DNA of 49,755 nucleotides from Allobosea sp. (GTDB taxonomy: Bacteria > Pseudomonadota > Alphaproteobacteria > Rhizobiales > Beijerinckiaceae), in the NCBI RefSeq assembly GCF_030694325.1, contig NZ_JAUXYO010000075.1, forward strand, positions 1 through 49,755. Direction: 5' to 3'. A program made the position numbers and the translations under genes. The notes under the pieces are model-generated. The model saw only the letters and a list, made by a program, of their open reading frames with translations, was not told the origin of the DNA and did not search any database. Positions 16,024-25,019 of the stretch are shown here, one piece after another (the first letter of the stretch is position 1; each line of letters starts with the position of its first letter).

Positions 16024-17004
16024 ATGTCACTGCATCTTCGTTCGAAATTCGTCGTCGCCGGCCTCGCTCTGGGCGGCGCCGCACTCGCCGCAGGGCTGGC
16101 GCTCGCCCAGGCTCCGGCCTTCTTCCGCATCGGCACGGGCGGCACGGCCGGCACCTACTACCCGATCGGCGGCCTGATCGCGAACGCGATCTCGGCGCCG
16201 CCGCAGCTCGTCTCCACCGCCGTCGCGTCCAACGGCTCGGTCGCCAACGTCAACGCCATCGTGGGCGGCGCCGCCGAATCCGGCTTCGCCCAGGCCGACG
16301 TGGCCTTCTGGGCCTATTCCGGCACTGGCGTGTTCGAGGGCAAGCCCAAGGTCGAGGAGCTGCGCTCGATCGCCAATCTCTATCCCGAAAGCGTCCACCT
16401 CGTCGTGCGCAAGGCTTCCAACGTCAAGAGCGTCGCCGACCTCAAGGGCAAGAAGGTCTCGCTCGACGAACCGGGCTCCGGCACGCTGCTGAACGCCAAG
16501 GCGATCCTCGCCGCCTTCGGCGTCGGCGAGAAGGACATCACGCCTGAATATCTCAAGCCCAACCAGGCCGCGGAAAAGATGAAGGACGGCTCGGTCGACG
16601 CCTTCTTCTTCACCGGCGGCTTCCCGGCGGCGGCGATCTCTGAACTCGCCTCCACCGGCTCGGGCATCGACATCCTGCCGATCACCGGCGCGGCCGCCGA
16701 GAAGCTCGCCAAGGACTTCCCCTTCTTCGCCGCCGACGAAATTCCCGCCGGCACCTACAAGGATGTCGGCGCGGTCAAGACGGTCGCGGTCGGCGCCCAT
16801 TGGGTGACGTCGTCCAAGATCTCGGCCGACACCGTCTATGCCGTGACCAAGGCGCTCTGGAGCGACAAAACCCGCGCGGCGCTGGATGCCGGCCATGCCA
16901 AGGGCAAGGCGATCCAGAAGGCGACCGCGCTCAACGGTCTCCTCGGCGTGCCGCTGCATCCCGGCGCCGAGCGCTTCTACAAGGAAGCCGGCCTGCTCAA
17001 GTAA
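16024..17004 (+). CDS. TAXI-type TRAP transporter solute receptor
   Basis: A 326-residue periplasmic receptor of the TRAP-associated extracytoplasmic immunogenic (TAXI) family. GGGGAG lies six bases before the ATG. The signal peptide (about 1-28) ends near ALA/QAPAF, followed by the hallmark FRIGTGGTAGTYYPIGG and then VASNGSVANVNAIVGG. KVSLDEPGSGTLLNAKAILAAFG and DGSVDAFFFTGGFPAAAISEL are also typical of TAXI proteins. It is followed, after a palindromic repeat, by its fused TRAP permease. Ligands of TAXI receptors are poorly known; glutamate or other organic acids have been proposed for some. Confidence 0.95.
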   Translation: MSLHLRSKFVVAGLALGGAALAAGLALAQAPAFFRIGTGGTAGTYYPIGGLIANAISAPPQLVSTAVASNGSVANVNAIVGGAAESGFAQADVAFWAYSGTGVFEGKPKVEELRSIANLYPESVHLVVRKASNVKSVADLKGKKVSLDEPGSGTLLNAKAILAAFGVGEKDITPEYLKPNQAAEKMKDGSVDAFFFTGGFPAAAISELASTGSGIDILPITGAAAEKLAKDFPFFAADEIPAGTYKDVGAVKTVAVGAHWVTSSKISADTVYAVTKALWSDKTRAALDAGHAKGKAIQKATALNGLLGVPLHPGAERFYKEAGLLK

Positions 17005-17033
17005 GTCTGCGTAGGCGCTTATTCCAAGCGCGC

Positions 17034-17071
17034 GTCATCCCGGGTCTCCGCTTCACGGCACCCGGGATGAC
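17034..17071. repeat. Short palindromic repeat, copy 3
   Basis: GTCATCCCGGGT and ACCCGGGATGAC form a perfect 12-base inverted repeat around a 14-base spacer. It has the same outer arms as copies 1 and 2 but lacks the inner GGATCCAT section. It lies inside an operon, between the TAXI receptor and its permease, where a strong hairpin could lower permease expression relative to the receptor. Confidence 0.8.
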
Positions 17072-17111
17072 GGCTCGTGTGTATTTCGCCCCAACAAGCG
17101 AACCACTCCTG

Positions 17112-19274
17112 ATGACCAGCCAGCCTTCCGCCGCCGAACTCGCCAAGCTCGAGGAGGAACTCGATCCCGAGATGCAGTTCCGCAAGGTGCCGCATGGCAC
17201 CGCGCTGCTCGTCGGCGGGCTGCTGCTCGCGCTCTCGGCCTTCCATTACTACACCGCCGGCTTCGGCCTGATGCGCGAGACGACGCACCGCGGCATCCAT
17301 CTCGCCTTCGTGCTCGGCCTGATCTTCCTGGTCTTCTCGGCCCGAAAGAGCCAGGGCCGCACGGTCCACGCCTCGTCGCTGTGGAGCCCCGGCGGCGTGC
17401 CGCTCTATGACTGGGTCTTCGCCGTCGCGGTGGCGGTCTCCAGCCTCTATGTCCCCTGGATCTTCGAGGACATGGTCTTCCGCATCGGCAATCCCTCGAC
17501 ACTCGACGTGGTGATGGGGTCGATCACGATCATCCTGATGATCGAGGCGACGCGTCGCGCCATCGGCTGGGGCCTGCCGCTGATCGCACTCTTCGCGATG
17601 ACCTATGCGATCTTCGGCAACTGGTTTCCCGGCATCTTCCTGCATCCGGGCTCAACCTGGTCGAACCTCGTCAACCATCTCTATTTGACCAGCCAGGGCG
17701 TCTATGGCGTAGCCCTCGGCGTCGTCGCGACTTACGTCTTCCACTTCGTGCTGTTCGGCGTTCTCGCCACCCGCATCGGGCTGGGCCGGCTTTTCCTCGG
17801 CGTCGCCGCTGCGGTGGCGGGGCGCTTCGCCGGCGGGCCGGCCAAGGTCTCGATCTTCGGCTCGGCCCTGTTCGGCATGATCTCGGGCTCCTCCGTCGCC
17901 AACACCGTGACCGTGGGCTCGCTGACGATCCCGATGATGATCCGGCTCGGCTACAAGCGCCATTTCGCGGCGGCCGTGGAATCGACCGCGGCGACAGGAG
18001 GCCAGATCACGCCGCCGATCATGGGCGCCGCCGCCTTCCTGATGGTCGAGTTCCTCAACCTGCCCTACGCCTCGATCGTCATCGCCGCGATCATTCCCGC
18101 CTTCATGCATTTCTACGGCGTGCTGATGCAGGTGCATTTCGAGGCGCGCAAGACCGGCATGGCGGGCATGACGGATGCCGATGCGCCGAAGCTCTCCGAA
18201 GTCTTCGCCCGCGACTGGCCGACGATCGCGCCGCTGTTTGCGCTGATCATGGTGCTGTTCACCGGCTATACGCCCTATCTCGCCGCTTTCTGGGGCATCA
18301 CCGGCTGCATGCTGGTCGGCCTCGCGCATCACCGCGCCGCCTCGGCCCTGGTCTTCGCGCTGGCGATCGGCATCGCCGCGCCGACCGAGTTCCTGCGCGT
18401 GCCCGGCGTCAACTTCGCCTTCACGGCGGCGGCCTTCCTGGTGATGGCCCATGGCGTGCTGATGAAATCGACGGAAGGCCGCAAGCGCGTCGACGACATG
18501 ATCGACGCTTTCATCCTCGGCGCGAAATACGCCATCGGCGTGGGCGCGGCCGCGGCGACCGTCGGCATCATCGTCGGCGTCGTCACGCTGACCGGCGTCG
18601 GCTTCAAGATCTCCTGGATCGTGACCTCGCTGGCCGACCAGTGGGCGCGGGGCGTCTCCGGGCTGATCCCGTTCTTCCCCTTCGACCTGAAGAGCGCGAC
18701 GCTGTTCTTCACGCTGCTGCTGACGGGCCTCGTCTGCATCCTGCTCGGCTGCGGCGTGCCGACAACGGCCAATTACATCATCATGGTCACGGTGGCGGCG
18801 CCGGCGCTCGGCATGCTCGGGGTCAATCCTCTCGTGGCGCATTTCTTCGTGTTCTACTACGGCGTGCTGGCCGACATCACGCCGCCGGTCGCGATCGCCG
18901 CCTATGCCGGGGCGAGCATGGCAGGGGCCGATCCCTTCAAGACCGGCAACACCGCCTTCCGGCTCGCGCTCGGCAAGGTGCTGGTGCCCTTCGTCTTCGT
19001 GTTCTCCCCCTCGATGCTGATCATGGCGCCGGGCTTCACCTGGACCGAACTCGTCGGCTCGACCGCCTCCTGCATCGCCAGCATCACCCTGCTCTCGGCC
19101 GCTTTTGCCGGCTGGTTCCTGGCGCCCCTGGCGATGTGGGAGCGCCTCCTGATCGCGCTCGCCGCCCTGCCGATGATCCTGGCCACGCCGACAAGCGTAA
19201 TGGCAGGCCTCGTCATCGCCGCCCCCGTGCTGCTGCGGCAGATCGTGGCGCGAAAGGCTGCGCTCGCGGCATAA
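17112..19274 (+). CDS. Fused TRAP transporter permease (TAXI type)
   Basis: A 720-residue membrane protein combining the small (DctQ-like, about four helices) and large (DctM-like) TRAP permease parts, as usual for TAXI systems. Clear DctM segments are ALFGMISGSSVANTVTVGSLTIPMMI, VESTAATGGQITPPIMGAAAFLMVEF, CGVPTTANYIIMVTVAAP and FFVFYYGVLADITPPVAIAAYAGA. The ATG at 17112 has no good ribosome site. An in-frame GTG about 11 codons upstream, next to the palindrome, is an alternative. It imports the receptor's ligand using an ion gradient. The receptor gene is 107 bases upstream. Confidence 0.95.
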   Translation: MTSQPSAAELAKLEEELDPEMQFRKVPHGTALLVGGLLLALSAFHYYTAGFGLMRETTHRGIHLAFVLGLIFLVFSARKSQGRTVHASSLWSPGGVPLYDWVFAVAVAVSSLYVPWIFEDMVFRIGNPSTLDVVMGSITIILMIEATRRAIGWGLPLIALFAMTYAIFGNWFPGIFLHPGSTWSNLVNHLYLTSQGVYGVALGVVATYVFHFVLFGVLATRIGLGRLFLGVAAAVAGRFAGGPAKVSIFGSALFGMISGSSVANTVTVGSLTIPMMIRLGYKRHFAAAVESTAATGGQITPPIMGAAAFLMVEFLNLPYASIVIAAIIPAFMHFYGVLMQVHFEARKTGMAGMTDADAPKLSEVFARDWPTIAPLFALIMVLFTGYTPYLAAFWGITGCMLVGLAHHRAASALVFALAIGIAAPTEFLRVPGVNFAFTAAAFLVMAHGVLMKSTEGRKRVDDMIDAFILGAKYAIGVGAAAATVGIIVGVVTLTGVGFKISWIVTSLADQWARGVSGLIPFFPFDLKSATLFFTLLLTGLVCILLGCGVPTTANYIIMVTVAAPALGMLGVNPLVAHFFVFYYGVLADITPPVAIAAYAGASMAGADPFKTGNTAFRLALGKVLVPFVFVFSPSMLIMAPGFTWTELVGSTASCIASITLLSAAFAGWFLAPLAMWERLLIALAALPMILATPTSVMAGLVIAAPVLLRQIVARKAALAA

Positions 19275-19343
19275 GTTCCCGATCTGTTCTTGCGCGAGGC
19301 GCCGAGCTCCGCTAGCTTCCTCCCGGGGCATGGGGTGGCGCTG

Positions 19344-20882
19344 ATGGTGACGCGGGTCGCGACGGTGGCGTTCGAGGGCATCGAGGCGCGCGCCGTCGAT
19401 GTTCAGGTTCAGGTCACGCCCGGCGGCGTCAATTTCATCCTCGTCGGCTTGCCCGACAAGGCGGTCGGCGAGAGCAAGGAGCGCGTGCGCGCCGCGCTGA
19501 TCGCCTCGGGCCTGGCGCTCCCGGCCAAGCGCATCACGGTCAACCTCGCCCCGGCCGATTTGCCCAAGGAGGGCAGCCATTACGACCTCCCGATCGCGCT
19601 CGCCGTGATGGCGGCGATCGGCGCGATTCCCGCCGACGCGCTCGCCGGCTACACCGTGCTCGGCGAACTCGCGCTCGATGGCTCGATCACGGCGGTGGCC
19701 GGTGTGCTGCCCGCCGCGATCGCCGCCTATGGCCGGGGACAGGGCCTGATCTGCCCGCACGCCTGCGGGCCGGAGGCCGCCTGGGCGGCGGCCGATATCG
19801 ACATCCTCGCGCCGCGCTCGCTGATCCAGCTCGCCAACCACTTCAAGGGCACGCAGGTGATGGCGCGGCCGGAGCCCGCCGTCGCGCGCCCGTCTGGCCC
19901 TTTGCCGGATCTCGCCGACATCAAGGGCCAGGAGAGCGCCAAGCGCGTGCTCGAGATCGCCGCCGCTGGCGGCCATAACCTCCTGATGAACGGTCCCCCC
20001 GGTGCCGGCAAATCGATGCTGGCGAGCCGGTTGCCCTCGATCCTGCCGCCGCTGAGCCCGCGCGAACTGCTGGAGGTCTCGATGGTCCTGTCGGTCGCGG
20101 GCCATCTCGCCGACGGCGCCCTGACCGACCGCCGCCCGTTCCGCGCGCCGCACCATTCGGCCTCGATGGCGGCGCTCGTCGGCGGTGGGTTGCAGGCCAA
20201 GCCCGGCGAGGTCTCGCTCGCCCATCACGGCGTGCTCTTCCTCGACGAACTGCCGGAGTTCCAGGCCCAGGCGCTCGATGCCCTGCGCCAGCCGATGGAA
20301 ACCGGCGACGTGCTGATCTCGCGAGCCAATCACCGCGTGGTCTATCCGGCCCGCTTCCAGCTCGTCGCGGCGATGAATCCCTGCCGCTGCGGCAAGGCGA
20401 CCGAGCCCGGTTTCGCCTGCCGCCGCCAGCAGAACGAGCGCTGCATGGCGCAATACCAGAGCCGCATCTCCGGCCCGATGCTGGATCGCATCGACATCGC
20501 CATCGACGTGCCGGCGGTGACGGCGGCCGACCTCATCCTGCCGGCGGCGAGCGAGGGATCCGCGGAGGTCGCGGCCCGCGTGGCCGCGGCGCGGCGCCTC
20601 CAGACCGCGCGCTTCGAGGCGCTCGGCCTGAGCGGGATCGGCACCAATGCCGGCTGCCCGGTGCCGGTGCTGGACGAGATCGCCAGGCCCGACAATGCGG
20701 GGCTGGCCCTGCTGCGCGAGGCTGCCGATGCGATGCGGCTCACCGCACGGGCCTATCATCGCGTGCTCAAGGTCGCGCGCACCCTGGCGGACCTCGATGG
20801 GGACGCGAAGGTCGGCCGGATTCATCTCGCCGAAGCCCTGTCCTATCGGGCGCGGGGCGACCAGGTCGCGCAGGCGGCCTGA
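19344..20882 (+). CDS. comM: YifB/ComM family AAA+ ATPase
   Basis: A 512-residue protein of the magnesium-chelatase-like YifB/ComM family. In naturally transformable bacteria ComM is a DNA helicase that promotes branch migration in transformation. The N-terminal ChlI domain (EARAVDVQVQVTPGGVNFILVGLPD) is followed by Walker A GPPGAGKSM (about 217-225), Walker B GVLFLDELPEF (about 296-306), and the C-terminal domain with CRCGKATEPGFAC-like cysteines and RISGPMLDRIDI. Length is normal. It lies 69 bases after the TAXI permease, with no evident terminator. Whether this organism is transformable cannot be told. Confidence 0.94.
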   Translation: MVTRVATVAFEGIEARAVDVQVQVTPGGVNFILVGLPDKAVGESKERVRAALIASGLALPAKRITVNLAPADLPKEGSHYDLPIALAVMAAIGAIPADALAGYTVLGELALDGSITAVAGVLPAAIAAYGRGQGLICPHACGPEAAWAAADIDILAPRSLIQLANHFKGTQVMARPEPAVARPSGPLPDLADIKGQESAKRVLEIAAAGGHNLLMNGPPGAGKSMLASRLPSILPPLSPRELLEVSMVLSVAGHLADGALTDRRPFRAPHHSASMAALVGGGLQAKPGEVSLAHHGVLFLDELPEFQAQALDALRQPMETGDVLISRANHRVVYPARFQLVAAMNPCRCGKATEPGFACRRQQNERCMAQYQSRISGPMLDRIDIAIDVPAVTAADLILPAASEGSAEVAARVAAARRLQTARFEALGLSGIGTNAGCPVPVLDEIARPDNAGLALLREAADAMRLTARAYHRVLKVARTLADLDGDAKVGRIHLAEALSYRARGDQVAQAA

Positions 20883-20975
20883 AGCAGCCCCGGCCGCACA
20901 GGCGCCTGTGAAGGTTAACGAATTCCCCTCCGAGACACGTCCGATTTGTCGTTCTTCCCAACGCTTCTTCAACGG

Positions 20976-20993
20976 GCCGACGCTAGGGTCGGC
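20976..20993 (+). promoter_or_regulatory. Hairpin that loops out the ribosome site of the kinase gene
   Basis: GCCGAC (20976-20981) and GTCGGC (20988-20993) form a six-base-pair stem ending two bases before the ATG at 20996. The only purine-rich ribosome-site candidate, AGGG, lies in the loop and stem junction. It could modulate initiation of the histidine kinase; this is inferred from position. Confidence 0.4.
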
Positions 20994-20995
20994 TC

Positions 20996-23077
20996 ATGGA
21001 ATATCTCGCCACGACATGGGCAACTTTGACGGTGGTCGCGCTCGCACTGTTCGCAGGCGGCGCCACGCTGATGCTGCTGCGTCAGCGCGACCGGATCGTC
21101 CGTCAGGCCGCCGAACTGGCGGGAGACGTCGAGGCGTTGAACGACCGGCTCTGGGTTCTCGCCGACAGCGAGGAGCACTACCGCAGCCTGATCGAGGCGC
21201 AGGGCGACCTGATCGTTCGGCGCGATGGCGCCCGCATCGTCTATGCCAATGCCGCCTATGCCGCCCTGCTCGGGCTCGACGAGGCGCAGGTCGTCGGCTC
21301 CCTCGCGCAGCCTCAGTGCATCGCCTGCCGGCCCGCCCTGGCGCTGGAGGGCGGGGCCCGCGTCTTCGACGAATGCGTGGCGACGCCCGAGGGCGAACGC
21401 TGGATTTCATGGGTCGAAACGGTTGTGCCCGTGGCGCTCGGTCAGAGTGTGCTGCAGCGCGTCGGCCGCGACATCACCGCCCGGATCGCCGCCGAGCAGA
21501 ATCTGGTCGAGGCCAGGGCCCGCGCCGAGAGCGCCAACGAGGCCAAGTCGCGCTTCCTCGCCACCGTCAGTCACGAGTTCCGGACGCCGCTCAACGGCAT
21601 CCTCGGCATGGCCGACCTGCTCGGCGACACCGGGCTCGATCCCGAGCAGGCGACCTATGTCCGCGCCCTGCGCACATCCGGTGAGGCGCTGCTCGGGCTC
21701 GTCGACGATATTCTCGACTTCGCCAAGGTCGAGGCCGGCAAGCTTGAACTCGCGCAGGACCGCTTCGATCTCGGCCTGCTGCTGGAGACGGTCTCGGAAC
21801 TGATGGCACCACGCGCCCAGGCCAAGGGCATCGAATTGGCGGCGCATCTGTCCCCGGACATGCCGAGCCATTTTGTCGGCGACCGCGATCGCCTGCGCCA
21901 GATCCTGCTCAATCTCGTCGGCAACGCGATCAAGTTCACCGATCGGGGCGGGGTGGGGATTCGTGTCGCACGCGAGGGTGACGCCGTCGACATCGAGGTT
22001 GCCGATACCGGCCCTGGCATTCCGGAGGACCGTCGCGAGGCGATCTTCGAGGAGTTCGAGCAGGCGGACGATTCCTCGGCGCGCCGGCATGAAGGCACCG
22101 GCCTCGGGCTCGCCATCGTGCGCCGCCTCGTCGGGCTGATGGACGGCTCGGTCTGGGTCGAGAGCCGTGCCGGCGGCGGCTCGGTCTTCCGCGTCCGGCT
22201 GCCATTGCCGGTCGCCGCGGACACGGCGCCGCAGGCTCTGCCGGAGTGGACCGGCAAACAGGTCCTCGTCGTCTCGGCCGCTCCCTTCGGTGCGGATTTC
22301 CTGCGCGAATCGATTTCGGCGGCCGGCGGAAGCGCGACCCAGGCAGCCGATGCCGCAAAGGCGCAGGCCTTGCTGAGTTCCGGTACGGCCTATGACGCGG
22401 TCCTCATCGATCAGGACATCGGCCGGGATGGTGCCGTCGGCCTCGCTCAAGCGGCCCGTCTGGCCGGAGTTCGGGAGAGCCTGATCATGCTCTCGCCGCT
22501 GGAGCGGCGCCAGTTCGGCTCGCCCCGCGAAGCCGGCTTCACAGGCTTTCTGGTCAAGCCCGTGCGTGCCCGCTCGCTCTACCAGCGCCTGTCGCCGCGC
22601 CCGGCGAGTGCTGCGCCGGTCGAGGCGCAAGGAGAACTCCAATCCTCGATCCTGCGTCCGCGATTGACCGTTCTGGTGGCCGAGGACAACGAGATCAACG
22701 CCCTGCTGGCGACACGCACGCTGGAGCGCTTCGGCTGTGCGGCGATCTGGGCCCGTGACGGGCGCCGGGCCCTGGCTGCGGTCGCGGAAGGCTTCGCCGG
22801 GACCGGCCCCGCCTTCGATCTCGTCCTGCTCGACATCCGCATGCCGGAGCTGGATGGCCTGGCCGTGGCCCGCGCCGTCCGCGAGCTCGAACAGAGCCGC
22901 CCGCGATCGCCGCGACTGCCCTTGATTGCGGTCAGCGCCAATGTCGCGGAGGGCGACAGGGCGGCCGCGCTCGCAGCAGGCATGGATGATTGTCTGGCTA
23001 AGCCCCTCGATCGCGCCGCCCTTCAGCGCTGGCTCGAGCGCATTGCGGCGCCGCGGCCGATCGACCGTTCGGCTTGA
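20996..23077 (+). CDS. Hybrid sensor histidine kinase with two receiver domains
   Basis: A 693-residue membrane-anchored hybrid kinase. One helix (about 8-28) is followed by a short coiled coil (30-60), a PAS domain (about 61-165, GDLIVRRDGARIVYANAAY) and a HisKA domain with phosphoacceptor His193 in SHEFRTPLNGILGMADLL. The ATPase domain has LLNLVGNAIKFTD, VADTGPGIP and EGTGLGLAIVRRLV. A first receiver-like region (about 420-530) lacks the N-terminal acidic pair but keeps LIDQD and a KPV loop. The second (about 557-680) is canonical, with AEDNEIN, Asp613 in LLDIRMPELDG, and AKPLD. The signal and output partner are unknown. It is followed 103 bases later by olsB on the same strand. Confidence 0.94.
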   Translation: MEYLATTWATLTVVALALFAGGATLMLLRQRDRIVRQAAELAGDVEALNDRLWVLADSEEHYRSLIEAQGDLIVRRDGARIVYANAAYAALLGLDEAQVVGSLAQPQCIACRPALALEGGARVFDECVATPEGERWISWVETVVPVALGQSVLQRVGRDITARIAAEQNLVEARARAESANEAKSRFLATVSHEFRTPLNGILGMADLLGDTGLDPEQATYVRALRTSGEALLGLVDDILDFAKVEAGKLELAQDRFDLGLLLETVSELMAPRAQAKGIELAAHLSPDMPSHFVGDRDRLRQILLNLVGNAIKFTDRGGVGIRVAREGDAVDIEVADTGPGIPEDRREAIFEEFEQADDSSARRHEGTGLGLAIVRRLVGLMDGSVWVESRAGGGSVFRVRLPLPVAADTAPQALPEWTGKQVLVVSAAPFGADFLRESISAAGGSATQAADAAKAQALLSSGTAYDAVLIDQDIGRDGAVGLAQAARLAGVRESLIMLSPLERRQFGSPREAGFTGFLVKPVRARSLYQRLSPRPASAAPVEAQGELQSSILRPRLTVLVAEDNEINALLATRTLERFGCAAIWARDGRRALAAVAEGFAGTGPAFDLVLLDIRMPELDGLAVARAVRELEQSRPRSPRLPLIAVSANVAEGDRAAALAAGMDDCLAKPLDRAALQRWLERIAAPRPIDRSA

Positions 23078-23103
23078 CCGAAGGTCACAGCCTGGACGCA
23101 ATA

Positions 23104-23121
23104 CTGTCGCGAAATTGTCAG
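23104..23121 (+). promoter_or_regulatory. PHO-box-like direct repeat before olsB
   Basis: CTGTCGC-GAAA-TTGTCAG is two seven-base direct repeats separated by four bases, the layout of a PhoB half-site pair (consensus CTGTCAT-N4-CTGTCAT). Five of seven bases match in each unit. It lies 60 bases before the olsB start. Ornithine-lipid synthesis is phosphate-regulated in rhizobia, so the context fits. Confidence 0.45.
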
Positions 23122-23139
23122 AACGATGGTGCATCTCTG

Positions 23140-23165
23140 CCATGTTGCGGAAATCTGCGACATGG
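23140..23165 (+). promoter_or_regulatory. Inverted repeat in the olsB leader
   Basis: CCATGTTGC and GCGACATGG pair over nine positions with one G-T wobble around an eight-base loop, ending 15 bases before the olsB ATG. It may affect translation or be a protein-binding site. Confidence 0.3.
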
Positions 23166-23180
23166 GAGACAAGGCGAGCG

Positions 23181-24140
23181 ATGGCACCCGAGCTCCACGC
23201 GCATCATGTTGAGCCGGCTCGTCGGGGGCCTGCCGGGGCGCTGCTCTTCTCCCGCCTCTCCCCCCTTCGGCTCATCGGTGGCGAGACGATTCGTCGGTTC
23301 GGCCGCCTGTCCGCGACGCCCGATCCGCTGGCGGGCAGCCTCGGCCGCAGCGGCTCTCTCGAGGTCAGGCTGGCCCGCGGCCCGGCCGAAATCTGGCGGG
23401 CGCAGCGCCTGCGCTACCGCGTGTTCTACCAGGAAATGTCGGCCCGGCCCGATGCCGTGTGCCGCATGTTCCGCCGCGATGCCGACCGTTTCGACACGGG
23501 CTGCGACCATCTGCTGGTCATCGACCATGCCGCGCGGGGCCGCTTCGGCGGCGTTAAGCCGAAGATCGTCGGCACCTACAGGCTGATGCGCCAGGGCGAG
23601 GCGACGCGTCTCGGCGGCTTCTACACCCAAAGCGAGTTCGATCTCGCGCCCCTGATCGCCCGCCACCCCGGCAAGCGCTTTCTCGAACTCGGCCGATCCT
23701 GTGTGCTCGAGCCCTATCGTAGCAAGAAGACGGTCGAACTGCTCTGGCACGGCATCTGGGCCTATGTCCGTCACCACCGCATCGACGCGATGTTCGGCTG
23801 CGCGAGCTTCGACGGCACGGATCCGCGGGCGCTGGCCCTGCCGCTGAGCTTCCTGCATCATCACGCCCGCGCGGAGGGCGCGTGGGGTGCTGTCGCTCAT
23901 GGTGACAGGCATGTCGCAATGGATCTTTTGCCGGCTGGGATCGTCGACGCCAAGCTCGCGCTGAAGCAGATGCCGCCTCTGATCAAGGGCTATCTGCGGC
24001 TTGGTGCCCGTTTCGGCACTGGCGCGGTCATCGACCGCCAGTTCGGCACCACCGACGTGCTGGTGATCCTCCCCGTCGCGGCGATCGACCAGCGCTATGT
24101 CGCCTATTACGGCGATGAAGGGCAGCGCTACGCCGCCTGA
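23181..24140 (+). CDS. olsB: L-ornithine N-alpha-acyltransferase (ornithine lipid synthesis)
   Basis: A 319-residue GNAT-fold acyltransferase of the OlsB family, which transfers a 3-hydroxyacyl chain from acyl-ACP to ornithine to make lyso-ornithine lipid. LEVRLARGPAEIWRAQRLRYRVFYQEM is the family signature, followed by DADRFDTGCDHLLV, KIVGTYRLMRQ, KRFLELGRSCVLEPYR and MFGCASFDGTDP. It is somewhat longer than classic OlsB because of an N-terminal extension of about 60 residues. The OlsA acyltransferase, for the second step, is not in the window. A PHO-box-like repeat upstream suggests phosphate control. The gene ends 15 bases before a convergent SDR gene. Confidence 0.93.
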   Translation: MAPELHAHHVEPARRGPAGALLFSRLSPLRLIGGETIRRFGRLSATPDPLAGSLGRSGSLEVRLARGPAEIWRAQRLRYRVFYQEMSARPDAVCRMFRRDADRFDTGCDHLLVIDHAARGRFGGVKPKIVGTYRLMRQGEATRLGGFYTQSEFDLAPLIARHPGKRFLELGRSCVLEPYRSKKTVELLWHGIWAYVRHHRIDAMFGCASFDGTDPRALALPLSFLHHHARAEGAWGAVAHGDRHVAMDLLPAGIVDAKLALKQMPPLIKGYLRLGARFGTGAVIDRQFGTTDVLVILPVAAIDQRYVAYYGDEGQRYAA

Positions 24141-24155
24141 ACGCGCGGGCGGGGC

Positions 24156-25019
24156 TCAGTCCCCGCCGGCCAGCAGCACCGGCAGCGCTTCGCGATAGGT
24201 CGGGTAGCGGAACGCGTATCCCAGTTCGCGTTTCACCAACGCGTTCGAGACGCGCTTGTTCTCGCCATAGAAGCTTGCCGCCATCGGAGACAGCTTCGCC
24301 GGATCGAACGGCGTCTCCGGCGGCGGCACCAGCCCGGCCAGCGCCGCGGCATGCACCACCACATCCTGTGGCGGGGCCGGTTCGTCATCGGTGACATTGT
24401 AGATCGCACCCGCGCGCGGTGCGGCGATCGAGGCCATCAGCACGCCGGCGATGTCGTCGACATGGATGCGGTTGAACACCTGCCCCGGCTTGACCAGCCG
24501 CGTCGCCGTGCCGTTGCGCAGCTTCACGATCGGATTGCGGCCGGGCCCGTAGATGCCCGAGAGCCGGAAGATCTGCACGGCCTTGCCGGTTCGCTCGCCC
24601 AGCGCCAGCCAGTCGCGCTCGATCTGCAGGCGCAGTTGCGAACGGAAGCTCGGCCGCGGCGCGGTCTCCTCGTCGATCCAGGCTCCTTGATGGTCGCCAT
24701 AGACGCCGATGGTCGAGAGATAGCCGATCCAGCGTAGCGATGGCGCCGCCTCGAGAAGGTTGCCGAGCCGGTCGAGCGCGGGGTCACCGGCTTCCCCTGG
24801 CTGAACCGAGACCAGCACGGCCTCCGCTTCCGCGATCGCCGCCGCCAGCGGCGTGGAGACGGCGAAGCCGTCGAAGACAAGCGTCCGGATGCCATCGCGG
24901 CTCAGCCGCGTCGCCTTCTCCGCCGTGCGCACCGTGCCGGTGACCTCCCAGCCGCGCGCCAGCGCCTCGCGGGCGAAGAAGCCGGCGGAATAACCGACGC
25001 CGAGGATCAGGAGCTTCAT
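24156..25019 (-). CDS. NAD(P)-binding SDR family protein
   Basis: A 287-residue atypical short-chain dehydrogenase (YeeZ-like extended type). [20 protein letters not shown] is the nucleotide-binding N-terminus. Further features are [34 protein letters not shown] and [13 protein letters not shown], with [10 protein letters not shown] downstream. The usual Tyr-x3-Lys is not clear, as in many members of this group, so catalytic activity is uncertain. Its ATG overlaps the queG stop by four bases (ATGA), making it the last gene of a gst-queG-SDR operon. Function unknown. Confidence 0.9.
   Translation of the reverse strand: MKLLILGVGYSAGFFAREALARGWEVTGTVRTAEKATRLSRDGIRTLVFDGFAVSTPLAAAIAEAEAVLVSVQPGEAGDPALDRLGNLLEAAPSLRWIGYLSTIGVYGDHQGAWIDEETAPRPSFRSQLRLQIERDWLALGERTGKAVQIFRLSGIYGPGRNPIVKLRNGTATRLVKPGQVFNRIHVDDIAGVLMASIAAPRAGAIYNVTDDEPAPPQDVVVHAAALAGLVPPPETPFDPAKLSPMAASFYGENKRVSNALVKRELGYAFRYPTYREALPVLLAGGD

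Noticed and set aside
17652-20972. A 1106-codon minus-strand open frame
   Set aside because: Antisense shadow of the TAXI permease and comM genes; low-complexity Arg/Asp/His/Gln composition with no family features.
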